Source: Candidatus Mycobacterium methanotrophicum (GTDB taxonomy: Bacteria; Actinomycetota; Actinomycetes; Mycobacteriales; Mycobacteriaceae). From it: a stretch of 64,000 bases of DNA. The DNA lies in the NCBI RefSeq assembly GCF_023515995.1, contig NZ_CP097321.1:62001-126000 (forward strand), written 5' to 3'. Each line of letters opens with the position of its first letter. The first letter of the stretch is position 1. Both the position numbers and the translations under genes were made by a program. Positions 23,772-33,055 of this stretch are shown here, one piece after another. The notes under the pieces were generated by a model. The model had not been told where the DNA came from, ran no database searches, and worked only from the letters and a program-made list of their open reading frames with translations.

Positions 23772-24247
23772 TCACTGATCCCAGAATCCCGGCGCTAGTT
23801 GTGTGTAGAGGGTCTGGCATGGCGGGGCAAATATCGGTGGCGGATTCTTGCAGTAGGTAACGCTGTGGTCGGGCCATTCACATACGTGCTGTGAGAAGCC
23901 GAACGCGCCAACCATATCTTTGCAGCGCAGGGGAGTGGGATCCAGTTTGAACCCGCTCGCTCGTGCCGTAAATCCGCTCGGTTGCCCGTAGGACTGGCAA
24001 TCACCATCCCAAGGGCTGTAGTTCGGCCCCAAGTGCCAGGGTTGTCGGTGTTTGTTCCTGGTCCCCAACCGAAACGGGATCCTGCACACCGCTCGTCGAA
24101 CTGGTTCCGTGGCGAGTAGCAGCAGCCGGGCATTGACGGGTCGGCGTGTGCCACCGGTACGACTGGCGCCAAAATTCCAGCCGCCGCCGCCGCCGCCGCC
24201 AGCGAGCCAGCAGCTACCCGTCTAATCGTCACCTTGCTCATGGCCAT
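23772..24247 (-). pseudogene. Secreted Cys-containing protein, frameshifted (paralogue of 22756-23034)
   Basis: Start ATG 24247, preceded by GAGGGAG. The first frame gives a signal peptide (VAAGSLAAAAAAAGILAPVV PVAHA region) and GCCYSPRNQFDERC. Near 24060-24090 the coding sense moves to another frame, WHLGPNYSPWDGDCQSYG, then LRCKDMVGAFGFSQHVCEWP, VTYCKNPP and FAPPCQTLYTQL and GFWDQ. The latter half parallels the 22756 protein (CKD, HIC, C, PPC, FW). A single indel would restore it. Confidence 0.6.
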
Positions 24248-24360
24248 CGGCTCCCTCGTTGTGTGGACGGGTGCAGCCGAGGTGCCGGTGTGTGGTGAGT
24301 GTGGGTCCGCCGCGCTGACTCCGACTCTACGCGCTGATCCTCGCTGTCGGCCGCCACGAT

Positions 24361-24430
24361 GATGGGACCACTTTGACCAGGGTTTAGCCAGCTTCATGGG
24401 ACCACCCCGTTTGCCAGTTATGGGACCACC
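24361..24430. repeat. Three short direct repeats, possible IS21-type end
   Basis: The sequence TGGGACCAC occurs at 24363, 24397 and 24421. Multiple short repeats of this kind mark the ends of IS21-family elements, where they bind the transposase. No istA or istB gene follows, so at most an end remnant is left. Confidence 0.4.
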
Positions 24431-24739
24431 GGCGTGTCGTGCCGGTGGCTGCTCGATTACTGGGTCGGATCGCTTCATGTCAATCGATGTGAAGGAGGTC
24501 CGCTGAATGTATCGGGCGCTGTCTCGGTAGTCGTGGAAGTTCTTGCTGTCTGCCATAGCCCTCACCGTATCGCCCACACGAGCTCCAGGGTGATACCGCG
24601 ATGCGCCGGCGTGGCGGCCGTGACCCGTCACAGTGACGAAACGGCAGGAGCCGGCCCCGCCCGCGAGAACCGTATCTAGGGCACGGGCCCCCTCCAACTG
24701 GCGGCGTCGATCGTCGTCTCTGTCCATTCTTCTCATTGA

Positions 24740-25100
24740 GTCTGGGGCATTCTCATTCAAGCTGGGACGGCATATTCGGCAGGTGTTCGTTATCACTGGA
24801 CCTGCGGCGATACCAGCGATCTGCACATCACGAATTTCCACCGCACGCCCAAGTCGTTGTTGGCTGGCGGCGATGGTCCCAGCGGCAATCGCGGCCGTCA
24901 GGTCGAAGGATTGCACACGACCATCAAGGTCCTCGACGAGGAGTTGAGAAAACATCTCGTCGAGCCGCTTGCGTCGCCGGCTTGGCGCCAAAAAATCGAT
25001 GCCGGTGCGGATCTCGAATACTGTCACCGACGTCGTCCAGATTGATTCGGCGGGCTGAGGATCGAGCCATGCCACAACGGCCGGATCGGGTGCGAATATG
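24740..25100 (-). pseudogene. VapC-like PIN-domain toxin, truncated
   Basis: The minus strand reads APDPAVVAWLDPQPAESIWT, TSVTVFEIRTGIDFL, SRRRKRLDEMF, FDLTAAIAAGTIAASQQRLG and VEIRDVQIAGIAAG. This matches VapC nucleases from about residue 15 on. The N-terminal strand with the first catalytic Asp (LDTNV) is missing, and after IAAG the sequence diverges. No VapB gene adjoins it. Inactive remnant. Confidence 0.7.
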
Positions 25101-25133
25101 ACACGATTTTTACCTTTCTGGCTCTCCGATGCT

Positions 25134-25272
25134 AGGCCGGTGTCCGGCTCACACTAGGCCGCCGGCGGCGCTGCGCTTGGCCTACGGCGCGGAAACTTTT
25201 CTGATCCGCTCGCTGCGCTCCCGGGAAAACTTTCCGCCCGGAACCTAGCGCTCCCTCGGACACTACCGGCCT
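25134..25272. promoter_or_regulatory. Nested inverted repeats upstream of parB
   Basis: Outer arms AGGCCGGTGTCCG (25134-25146) and CGGACACTACCGGCCT (25257-25272), inner arms GCGGAAACTTTTC (25189-25201) and GGGAAAACTTTCCGC (25223-25237), and a further TAGGCC/GGCCTA pair between them. A plausible autoregulatory or partition-type (parS-like) site 74 bases before the parB-like gene. Confidence 0.45.
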
Positions 25273-25345
25273 TACATCTCCCCTGCCAGAAAGGCGAAAA
25301 GAACGGGCGGCCCTCGGGACGACCCCTGCATTGGAGGTATCGACT

Positions 25346-27010
25346 GTGAACGATCCCATCACCCAGAGTGACGAAAACACCACTACCGCCGAGGATGCCG
25401 GAAACGGAACCCTTGAGCACATCAACCCCGCCGAGCTGGTGCTCGACACCAATGTGCGCGACGAGGCCGACATCGACGCGAACTTCGTCGCCAGCATCCA
25501 GGAGCATGGCGTGCTGGCGCCGATCGTGGCCACACGCAGCCAGGACGGCCAGGTGTTGGTCCGCGCAGGACAGCGCCGCACCTTAGCGGCACGCGAGGCC
25601 GGTCTGACCAGCGTGCCGGTCTATATCCGACTGGCCGGCGACAGCGACGACAAAGCGCAGTTGGTCGAGCGAGTCTCGGAGTAGATCGTGGAAAACGACA
25701 AGCGCCGCGACATCACCACTGTGCAGCGCGCCAAGGGCATCCAGCAGATGCTCGACGCCGGAGTGTCGGTGACCAAGGTCGCCAAGGCGCTCGCGATCCA
25801 CAAGCACACAGTCAAAGCCGCCGCGGCGGCCGGCAAATCGCAGGCCGCGATGGAGGCACTGTCCGCTGACCAGCTCAGCTTGACCGAAGCCGCCGCCCTG
25901 GCCGAATTTGACGACATGCCCGGAGCGCTGGACCGGCTCGTCCGGGACGCCGGAACACAGCGGTTCGATCACACGGTCGCCCAGCTCCGCGAGCAGCAGG
26001 CCAGCGTGAAGGCCCAGCGGGAGGCCGAAAAGCCATGGCAGGACAAAGGGTTCACCATCCTCGACAGCTTCCCCCGGTCCTGGGACGTCGAGCACGTCGA
26101 GTTGAGCTACCTGCGCACCGCCGCCGGCGAGGAAGCCGACGAGACAGCGGTGACCAATCCCGCGCACTGGGCGGTCCTGCTCACCGAGGAGAGCGGGTGG
26201 GTCGATGCGGGAACCGGCGATCCGGTCGAAGAGGACGCGGTGGACTGGGACACCGAGGACGACCCCGAGGCCGTCCCAGCCGAGGGGCTGCGCCACGCCA
26301 ACACCGTCACCGAGGCCACGATGTTCGTGCCGGAGTACTTCTGCCTCGACTACGCCGCCGCCGGGCTGACCCTGTGCGAGCGATTCCAGCGTTTCGCGGG
26401 CCTCAGTCACGCAACAAGCGACGGGTCCACGGAGACCGCGGATGTCGACACCGAGGACGAGGACGCCAAAGCAGCCCGCGAGGCAGCGGCGGCCCAGGCC
26501 AAACTGGACGCCGAACGCCGGGAACGCCGCAAGGTGATCGCGCTGAACAAGCTCGGTGAAGCCGCGCTGCAGGTCCGCCGTGACTTTGTGACCAAGCTGC
26601 TCACGCGCAAGACCCCACCCAAAGGGGCGGCGATGTTCGTGGCCGACTGCCTGGCCCGCGACACCGGCCTGCTCAGTGACAACCAGGCCCAAGACACCAC
26701 CGCCGCACTTCTAGGCCTGGACAACGGCCAAGCCGTGGCCAAGCTGGTGGCCGACCTTGCGGCCAACGGTGACGGTCGCGCACAGGTCATCACCTTGGCC
26801 CTGGTGCTCGGTGCGCTGGAAGCGAGGACACCCAAGGACGCCTGGCGCGGCAGCGGCAACTACTGGGGCCGTCACGTCGGCGGCGCCGACTACCTGCGCT
26901 GGCTGGCCGACAACGACTACCAGCTCGCCGCCATCGAAGAGGTCGTGACCAAAGCCAACTCCGCTGACGAGGTCTACGACGACTACCTCGCCGAGGCCGC
27001 ACAACAATAG
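25346..27010 (+). pseudogene. ParB-like nuclease/DNA-binding protein with in-frame amber stop
   Basis: Start GTG 25346, GGAGG 8 bases upstream. Codons 1-112 encode the ParB N-terminal domain (LDTNVRDEADIDANFVASIQ; LVRAGQRRTLAAREAG). Codon 113 is TAG (25682-25684), where relatives would be expected to have Gln (RVSE-Q-IVENDKR). The same frame then continues for 441 codons with the HTH (AGVSVTKVAKALAIHKHTVK) and a long C-terminal part (VADCLARDTGLLSDNQAQDT; SGNYWGRHVGGADYLRWLAD). A GTG follows the stop by 3 bases, so the C-terminal part might be reinitiated. This type is typical of mycobacterial plasmids and integrative elements. Confidence 0.8.
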
Positions 27011-27019
27011 GAGGCGCCA

Positions 27020-27054
27020 CTGCTGGGTGGGATCACATCGGTCCCACCCAGCAG
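27020..27054 (+). terminator. Hairpin terminator after parB
   Basis: Perfect 13-base stem CTGCTGGGTGGGA / TCCCACCCAGCAG with a 9-base loop, beginning 9 bases after the parB stop. There is no T run, as is common for actinobacterial terminators. Confidence 0.65.
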
Positions 27055-27449
27055 CATGCCTACTCCAATTTCACAGAAAGCCGCGCAACAAATCCCGCGA
27101 ATCCCCCGTTCTCAAAGACGCAAAGGAGACGCCGAAAGCAACGCGGATGATTCCACATAAAACCGCCAGCAGCCATTTGCAAACGGCATTACAGCGCAGC
27201 ACATAAATGACATAGATACACGCTGGCTCCTGGGCTCCTGAGCAATCAGGCCCTCGATACAATCCTGCCAGGGCTCACTACCAGGCACCGCAACACGTTA
27301 CATAGAAGTCATTCTCGCGAGCGCCGCCCCCGCCTCAGGCCAGGGGAAATTCAGAAAAAAATATGTCCTGGGGCGTGGCGCAGCGTAAATAGCCAAAGTA
27401 GAATTTAGATAAAGCAACGCACCGAGCAGTATTACCTTTAGGAGATGAC
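27055..27449. other. Intergenic, relatively AT-rich, no gene seen
   Basis: About 395 bases between the parB terminator and the nrdH-like start. Only short chance frames. TTTAGGAG at 27437-27444 is the ribosome binding site of the nrdH-like gene. Confidence 0.45.
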
Positions 27450-27488
27450 GTGAACACCGTAACCGTATACACGAAACCGGGATGCGTT

Positions 27489-28439
27489 CAGTGAGGTTTT
27501 CTCACTTGGGGCTTGTGAGTTTGTTGTGACTGGAGTTTCAGGCGTGTCGTAGTGGCTGGGCGTGGGGTCCTTGCTCAAGGATTCGGTTTCGACGAGGAAA
27601 CCCGCTCCGCTGCAAAGGACCCCACGTGTTCACCTACTCTGCCATCTGCGACGTGCCGGAGGAAACCCTGCTGCATGTGACCGCGCTGCTGCACGTTCAC
27701 CGGCGCGAGATCAGAACGCGGGCCGGGCGGCGGTCGGGTACGGTGCGCACGCAGGCCAAGCTGGTGCTGCGGTGGTTCCGCGACGACGCCCCGATCCGGT
27801 TGTTGGCGATGGAGGCTGGGCTGCCGATCTCCACCAGCTACCGCTATCTGCACGAGGCGATCGACGTGATCGCCGAACAAGCTCCTGACCTGCACGAAGT
27901 GCTCGACCGGGCCAAGGCCGAACAGTGGTCGCACGTGACGCTGGACGGGACGCTGATCGCCATCGACCGGGTGGACGAGCGCAACGAGGCCGGCCATCAC
28001 CGGTGGTATTCGGGCAAGCACAAAACCCAGGGCGGCAATGTGCAGATACTGGCCGACCCGGGCGGGTTCCCGGTGTGGTCGAGCGAGGTCGAGCCGGGCA
28101 GCGTGCACGACATCACCGCCGCCCGCGCGCACTGCCTGGGCGCGCTGTACAAGTCCGCGGCCGACGGGGTGCCGACGCTGGCCGACAAGGGCTACGAAGG
28201 AGCGGGGATCGGGGTGCACACTCCGGTCAAGGGCCGCGGCCTGGCCGTGGAGAATCAGAGCTACAACATGCTGCTCACCGCGGCGCGTGCCATCGGTGAA
28301 CGCGCCAACGCCGAACTCAAACAGCGTTGGCGCTGCCTCCGTCGAATCCGCCTGTGTCCAAACAGGATTGGCGCAGTTGTTGCCGCCGCGATCGTACTAT
28401 CGACTCTCCAACGCGGAAATTACTGAGAAAACGTCAGTG
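27489..28439 (+). mobile_element. IS5-type insertion sequence
   Basis: A 951-bp element with imperfect 16-base ends: CAGTGAGGTTTTCTCA (27489-27504) and TGAGAAAACGTCAGTG (28424-28439), 14 of 16 matching. TCAGTG is common to both junctions with nrdH, so the exact target duplication is ambiguous. A strong stem (GTGGGGTCCTT near 27563 with AAGGACCCCAC near 27615) precedes the transposase start and may limit its expression. Confidence 0.85.
27626..28426 (+). CDS. IS5-family (DDE_Tnp_4-type) transposase
   Basis: 266 aa, GTG start at the base of a hairpin (MFTYSAICDVPEETLLHVTA). The N-terminal HTH-like region (DDAPIRLLAMEAGLPISTSY) precedes the DDE domain: VTLDGTLIAID, then HHRWYSGKHKTQGGNVQ, TLADKGYEGAG and the Glu region GERANAELKQRWRCLR. 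Intact. A truncated relative is at 23610-23771. Confidence 0.92.
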   Translation: MFTYSAICDVPEETLLHVTALLHVHRREIRTRAGRRSGTVRTQAKLVLRWFRDDAPIRLLAMEAGLPISTSYRYLHEAIDVIAEQAPDLHEVLDRAKAEQWSHVTLDGTLIAIDRVDERNEAGHHRWYSGKHKTQGGNVQILADPGGFPVWSSEVEPGSVHDITAARAHCLGALYKSAADGVPTLADKGYEGAGIGVHTPVKGRGLAVENQSYNMLLTAARAIGERANAELKQRWRCLRRIRLCPNRIGAVVAAAIVLSTLQRGNY

Positions 28440-28673
28440 CACGGCCACTTTCAAGGCGCTCGACAAAAACGGCGTGAATTACGAGAAAGTGGACGTCACG
28501 CAGAATGCCGAGGCCCACGACTACGTGATGAGCCTGGGCTACCTCTTCTCCTTCGGGTTCGCGACTGTCTCAATGGCAGACCAGAGAATCGTGGGCGCTC
28601 CGGATGCCGCGCGGTGTGCGTGCGGCGTTCGATCGCCGCCCCCAGTCGTCGAGGTGATCCAGTAGCCCGCTAA

Positions 28674-30206
28674 ATGTCGGTGGGGCATGGTTCAGTTCGA
28701 TATGTAGTTTTCTGTCCGCTGCCGTTTCCCCGAGGAGGGCGATTGTTCCTGTCATTCGTGGATTCGTCGTTGGTGCGCACGCACTTTGATGCTCTGGCTG
28801 TGGACTCAGCCGCAGTCATTGGGTTACTGGAGACCAGGGCGATCCCGGCGGGCACCCCGGTGTTCTTGGACGACGTGACGATGCTGCCGATTGAGCCGCT
28901 GTGTTCGTGGTGCCGGCATCTTGCCTATGACGACAAGGACGCCAAGACCATGCGCGAGTACGCCTATATCCTGCGGCGGTTCGTGCACTTCCTTCAGTCA
29001 CGTGGACGAGACGTGCTCGACGCGACCGAATCGGACCTCACGGCGTACCGGGTGATGCGAACTGACCTGCAGGACAAGCCGGTTGGCGATGCTGCCTGGG
29101 CCAAGGAAGCCCAGCTGATCAACCAGCTCTACCGATGGTTGGTCGAATACGGGCACCTACGACTCCGTCCGCTGCGGATGACCCGTAAGGGACGCAACCC
29201 GCTGACGTCCCGGGTGCGGCGGGGCATGGACATTCGGCACATGACCTTGGCCCAATACCGCTACTTCCGCGACGTCGGGCTGGGTGGGCAACTACCGAAC
29301 TCCCAGGTCAGCAATATGTTCCGAGGTCGAGCGCCGATCCGTAATCGTGCCGCCGCCGACCTGGCGTTGTCGACAGGGATGCGCCCGGAAGAGTGGTCCA
29401 CGGTGCTCTTGCCCGAACTCGGGGTAGGGCGGCGCCGGCCTGGCGAGTCCGTCGAGTTCGCCGTGCAGGCATGCGCGAAATACGGCAAGTACCGCGAGGT
29501 CTACGTGCCTGCGGCGGCTGTGGACGCCGTGGAAAACTTCCTACTGATCGAGCGCCCGGAACCGGTCGCAGCATCGGAGAGGTCCTTGGCGCGCAGACGC
29601 CAGGAATTGTTTGTCGTCGACCACATCGATCACGAGACCGGGAAGCTCAGCGGTGTCCTAGGCGGGCGCCGCCGTACGTTCACCATGTCCGCGATGGGAC
29701 CTGACCTGCGTCGGATCACGATGCAGGAGAACGATAATGGCCTCGAACCGCTGGCCGTGTTTATCGGTCACGGGGGTCAGATGCTCGGCCCGTCGTCCTG
29801 GTACCGCATCCGCTGTGATGCCTGGAAGCGGATGCAGGCGCACGCCAATCAACCCGAGGTGCCGCTGCTCCCCCGTCGGCGCTGGAGGTGGCAGGACACT
29901 CGGCATACCTTTGCGTTGCAACTGCTGTCTTACCTCGAACAGCAGATGGACGGTGACGAGCCGGACGCGGTGGCGCGGCGCCGCCGCCACCTGGCCTACC
30001 TTGGCGGACACATCAAGCACAACCCGCTGCTGATTGTCAGCCGCAGACTCGGACACTCCAGCCCGGCCACCACCTACGCGTATCTGGAATACACCGACGA
30101 CCCGATGAACGCGGTCGACGCGGCGTTCCGCGCGTGGACCGTGCAAGACGGCGATACCTACGCGGATGTCGCCAGCCGCATGCTCGCCGGTAGTGGTGAG
30201 CCCTGA
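28674..30206 (+). CDS. Tyrosine recombinase/integrase (active member of a two-gene unit)
   Basis: 510 aa. An N-terminal SAM-like DNA-binding domain (MREYAYILRRFVHFLQSRGR) is followed by the catalytic domain with all key residues: Arg in STGMRPEEWS (about residue 236), His/Arg in DTRHTFALQLL (about 410), then RRLGHSSPATTYAYLEY with the His and the nucleophilic Tyr (about 470). Start ATG 28674; GTG/TTG alternatives lie downstream. The stop overlaps the next gene by one base (TGATG). Related to integrases that occur in gene pairs or trios on actinobacterial elements; attachment sites are not visible. Confidence 0.88.
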   Translation: MSVGHGSVRYVVFCPLPFPRGGRLFLSFVDSSLVRTHFDALAVDSAAVIGLLETRAIPAGTPVFLDDVTMLPIEPLCSWCRHLAYDDKDAKTMREYAYILRRFVHFLQSRGRDVLDATESDLTAYRVMRTDLQDKPVGDAAWAKEAQLINQLYRWLVEYGHLRLRPLRMTRKGRNPLTSRVRRGMDIRHMTLAQYRYFRDVGLGGQLPNSQVSNMFRGRAPIRNRAAADLALSTGMRPEEWSTVLLPELGVGRRRPGESVEFAVQACAKYGKYREVYVPAAAVDAVENFLLIERPEPVAASERSLARRRQELFVVDHIDHETGKLSGVLGGRRRTFTMSAMGPDLRRITMQENDNGLEPLAVFIGHGGQMLGPSSWYRIRCDAWKRMQAHANQPEVPLLPRRRWRWQDTRHTFALQLLSYLEQQMDGDEPDAVARRRRHLAYLGGHIKHNPLLIVSRRLGHSSPATTYAYLEYTDDPMNAVDAAFRAWTVQDGDTYADVASRMLAGSGEP

Positions 30207-32128
30207 TGCCGCGCCGCGGAGATCAACAGCAGAATTTTCCATCCGTCCCGGAGCAGCTGACTCGGGCCGCCCGCATCGGCGTTCGTCGAGTGCGGGCAGC
30301 GGACCGGACCGGCACCCTGCGGGATATTGCGTTCGACCCCAGCGAGTTCCGGTGCGCTCGGTTGGCCGGTGAGCTGGCCGACGAATGGGTCGACTACGCC
30401 GAGGCCAGCGGCATCTCACGCGACTCGGTCTCCCACGGCCGGCGAGCAATCCAGAATTTCTGCACAAAAACCGACCTCCTGCTCGGCAGGAACGCTCACC
30501 GGGCAAGTTTGGCGAGAGAGCATCCCGACATCGCGGCCGTTGTGGCTGAATGGGAGCGAACCCTTCCGACTGGCTTCCGGGCCGGCTCGCCGACCCCTGC
30601 CGCATACGCGGGCACTGTGCGGGCGCTGATCGCCCGGCGCGCACAACACGATCAGCGACCCGTCACTGCGGCTCTGTGTCGCCTGGTCGATGGTGCCAAA
30701 GGAGTGCCCTCAGGCAGCAGCCAGGAACTCGACGAGTTCACCCGCGCCGACAAACGCGCGCTTATCCGCGCGGCATGGGCGTGGGCGCATCAGCTGGATT
30801 CCCGGCTCACGAACGGGTGGACGTCCGCCGGCCGGGGACGCGACCCCGCCAAGTACGGCTGGCTCGACATCAGCAACCTACTGTGGGGTCTGGCCACGCA
30901 ACAAGTCTCCCCAGTCGACATCTGCACCCACCTCCCCCCGGTTCAGCGGTGGCCATCGGAGTTGCGGGCCTGCATCGACCAAGGTGATCGGCCCATCTAT
31001 CCACGACTGGCGAAAATAATCCTTGTGAGGTGGCTCGTGGGCCAACTCTACCCCCGCCACCTCGACCTCCATGCCTACCGAGTGCTGCTCGTGGCGGCCA
31101 CCGGGTACACGCCCGAGGAAGTCACCGCGTTGACCGACACTGACGTCGAGTTCCTTCCGAAAGGCGTTCGGTTGAGTTTGACAAAGCAACGGGCACAACG
31201 AGTGCGGCACCGCACATTCGGTACAGAACCCTCGCGGGACAACGATGTTGAGGCGGTCGACTTCGCCGACCGGCCGCACCGGGAAGTCGGTGCGATCATC
31301 AAACACCTCACCCACGTCACCGCGCAGGCTCGGCTGCGGGCACCCGATGCTGCCGGTCGATCGTTTGTGGCTGCGTCGGTTACGCAAGCATACGAGTTGC
31401 GCATAGCGCCCTGGGCGGCCAACAAAGAGCGGTCGGGCTTCGTTGATTGGCTGGCCGCAGCGCGCGTAGCGGTCGACGGGGCACCTGACATTCGCCGGCT
31501 GCGTAAATCGACAAAGGTGGAGAAGGCCATCGCCTTCGGCGGACGCATCGCCGACGCGGCCAACGACCACCATGAGGAAGTGTTCCGGGGGCACTATGCC
31601 CAGGGCTCTACCTTGCGCATGATGTCAGGCCAGGTGATCACGACGGCTCAGGACCACTGGTTCAACATGGCGTTGGAGGGACCGACGGTGCTCACCAGAT
31701 CCACCGAAGTGCTCGATGCCCCGGAGCAGGCGGCGGCACTGGGCCTCACCCGACAACAAGCCGAGGACATCCGCCGCGGAGCACTCGATATGGGACTGAC
31801 CCAGTGCTCGGATCCCCACAACTCGCCCTACGGCCGGTCGGGAGAGTTGTGCCCGGTGGCGCCGTTGCGGTGTCTGGAATGCCGCAACGCGTGGGTCCTG
31901 CCCAGCGATCTACCGCAGCTGTTGTTGTTCGCCGACCACCTCGACCGGCTGCGGCTGCGGCTGTCCCCGCAGCACTTCGCGCAGCTGTGGGGACAAAGCC
32001 ACGTCAACCTGCAAGCGGTGCTAGCGGAGCGCACCGATGAAGAGAAAGCGTTGGCCCGCAAGCACATCGAGGCCGGTCAGGTCGGTCTGCATCTGCCACT
32101 CGCCGCGAACGTGGAGTTTGACCGTTGA
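30206..32128 (+). CDS. Integrase-partner protein (recombinase-like, catalytic residues degenerate)
   Basis: 640 aa, coupled to the integrase by TGATG. The middle has a recombinase-like fold (RVLLVAATGYTPEEVTALTD), but the position of the first catalytic Arg is Thr (TGYTPEE versus TGMRPEE in the partner), and no RHxxR or LGH...Y motif is found. The C-terminal part has a Cys/His cluster, CSDPHNSPYGRSGELCPVAP then LRCLECRNAW (about residues 533-560), probably a zinc site. Such large proteins recur directly downstream of integrases in actinobacteria. A structural partner or target-selection subunit is likely. Confidence 0.7.
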   Translation: MPRRGDQQQNFPSVPEQLTRAARIGVRRVRAADRTGTLRDIAFDPSEFRCARLAGELADEWVDYAEASGISRDSVSHGRRAIQNFCTKTDLLLGRNAHRASLAREHPDIAAVVAEWERTLPTGFRAGSPTPAAYAGTVRALIARRAQHDQRPVTAALCRLVDGAKGVPSGSSQELDEFTRADKRALIRAAWAWAHQLDSRLTNGWTSAGRGRDPAKYGWLDISNLLWGLATQQVSPVDICTHLPPVQRWPSELRACIDQGDRPIYPRLAKIILVRWLVGQLYPRHLDLHAYRVLLVAATGYTPEEVTALTDTDVEFLPKGVRLSLTKQRAQRVRHRTFGTEPSRDNDVEAVDFADRPHREVGAIIKHLTHVTAQARLRAPDAAGRSFVAASVTQAYELRIAPWAANKERSGFVDWLAAARVAVDGAPDIRRLRKSTKVEKAIAFGGRIADAANDHHEEVFRGHYAQGSTLRMMSGQVITTAQDHWFNMALEGPTVLTRSTEVLDAPEQAAALGLTRQQAEDIRRGALDMGLTQCSDPHNSPYGRSGELCPVAPLRCLECRNAWVLPSDLPQLLLFADHLDRLRLRLSPQHFAQLWGQSHVNLQAVLAERTDEEKALARKHIEAGQVGLHLPLAANVEFDR

Positions 32129-32161
32129 GCCTCGTGCAATTGAACGACCTGCCGGAACCTG

Positions 32162-32971
32162 GTGTCCGCGACGCCGAAAGCGTTCACCGACCACCGGCAC
32201 GCGATCTGGTGGCTGGGCGGTGCCACCGTGGCGATCATCGCTGCCGCGCTGCTGCTGCGCCACCGCAAGATCACGCTGGTCTTCGTTCTGTTGGCCGTGG
32301 TGGCGATGGTGTTGACCTTCCACGGCTCAGTCACCTTCGGCCCGTCGGCGGTGCACCTCCCGCACCTGCGCTGGACCGCATTCACCGCCGCGGCAGTCGC
32401 CCTGGTGTTGCCGCAGTTGCCGTTGTCGTTCGCCAACTCGTGTTTGGCCACCGCGGACGCGGCCCGCACCTACTTCGGCGATGCCGCCTGGCGGGTGCGT
32501 CCAGGGCGCCTGGCAATCACCTTTGGTCTGGCCAACCTGTTCGCCGGCGGGATCAGCGGGATGCCGGTGTGTCACGGCGCCGGGGGGATGACAGCGCATC
32601 GCAGCTTCGGTGCCCGCAGCGGCGGCGCACCAATCATGTTGGGCGGCGTGCTGATCGCGGTTGCGCTCGCGATGGGAGCGACTCTGACCGCTGCGCTATC
32701 CGGGTTCCCGGTGCCGATCCTGGCGGGTCTGCTGACGGTCGCCGGCCTGCTGCATATCGCACTGCTCAAAGACCTGCGGCACCCCGCGCACTGGGCGCTG
32801 GCGCTGGCGGTCGGGATCACCGGGTTTCTCAGCAACCTCGCCATCGCCCTCCTCGGGGCACTTCTGATTTGGTGGGTAGCCCGCTCGATTCAGGCATTCC
32901 AGGCCCGCCGCAAAGCCGATGGCTCCCGCCCACACGCGCAACCACCGAGGTGCGGAACCGGCTCACCGTAA
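32162..32971 (+). pseudogene. MOT1-type molybdate transporter, 5'-truncated
   Basis: 269 aa with 6-7 hydrophobic segments. The family signature is clear: LPQLPLSFANSCLATADAAR and the second conserved segment GMPVCHGAGGMTAHRSFGAR. Full members have about 380 or more residues and an earlier conserved membrane segment, absent here. GTG 32162 is the only reasonable start and lies 34 bases after the recombinase-like gene, so the element seems to have cut the gene. Its location beside molybdenum cofactor genes fits molybdate uptake. Confidence 0.7.
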
Positions 32972-33055
32972 TTGACCAGCGAAGGCTGGCCCTTACAGTT
33001 CGGCGCCGATCAGATTTTTCGTGTAAACATGTTTCGCCATGCAGCGGATAGGTTT

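Larger units (their letters stand above)
27450..28665 (+). pseudogene. NrdH/glutaredoxin-like gene interrupted by an IS5-type element
   Basis: The 5' piece (27450-27491) encodes MNTVTVYTKPGCVQ. The 3' piece (from 28434) encodes QCTATFKALDKNGVNYEKVD and VTQNAEAHDYVMSLGYL. Joined, they give the redoxin start with the CVQC active site, as in mycobacterial NrdH, the electron donor of class Ib ribonucleotide reductase. The insertion falls between the two active-site cysteines. After GYL the expected ending is degraded, with no APVV motif. Not functional as it stands. Confidence 0.85.

Noticed and set aside
25583-26692. 369-aa minus-strand frame
   Set aside because: Antisense to the parB-like gene, whose domains and ribosome binding site are clear.
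29658-30644. 328-aa minus-strand frame
   Set aside because: Antisense to the integrase and its partner, which have clear motifs and coupled start/stop codons.
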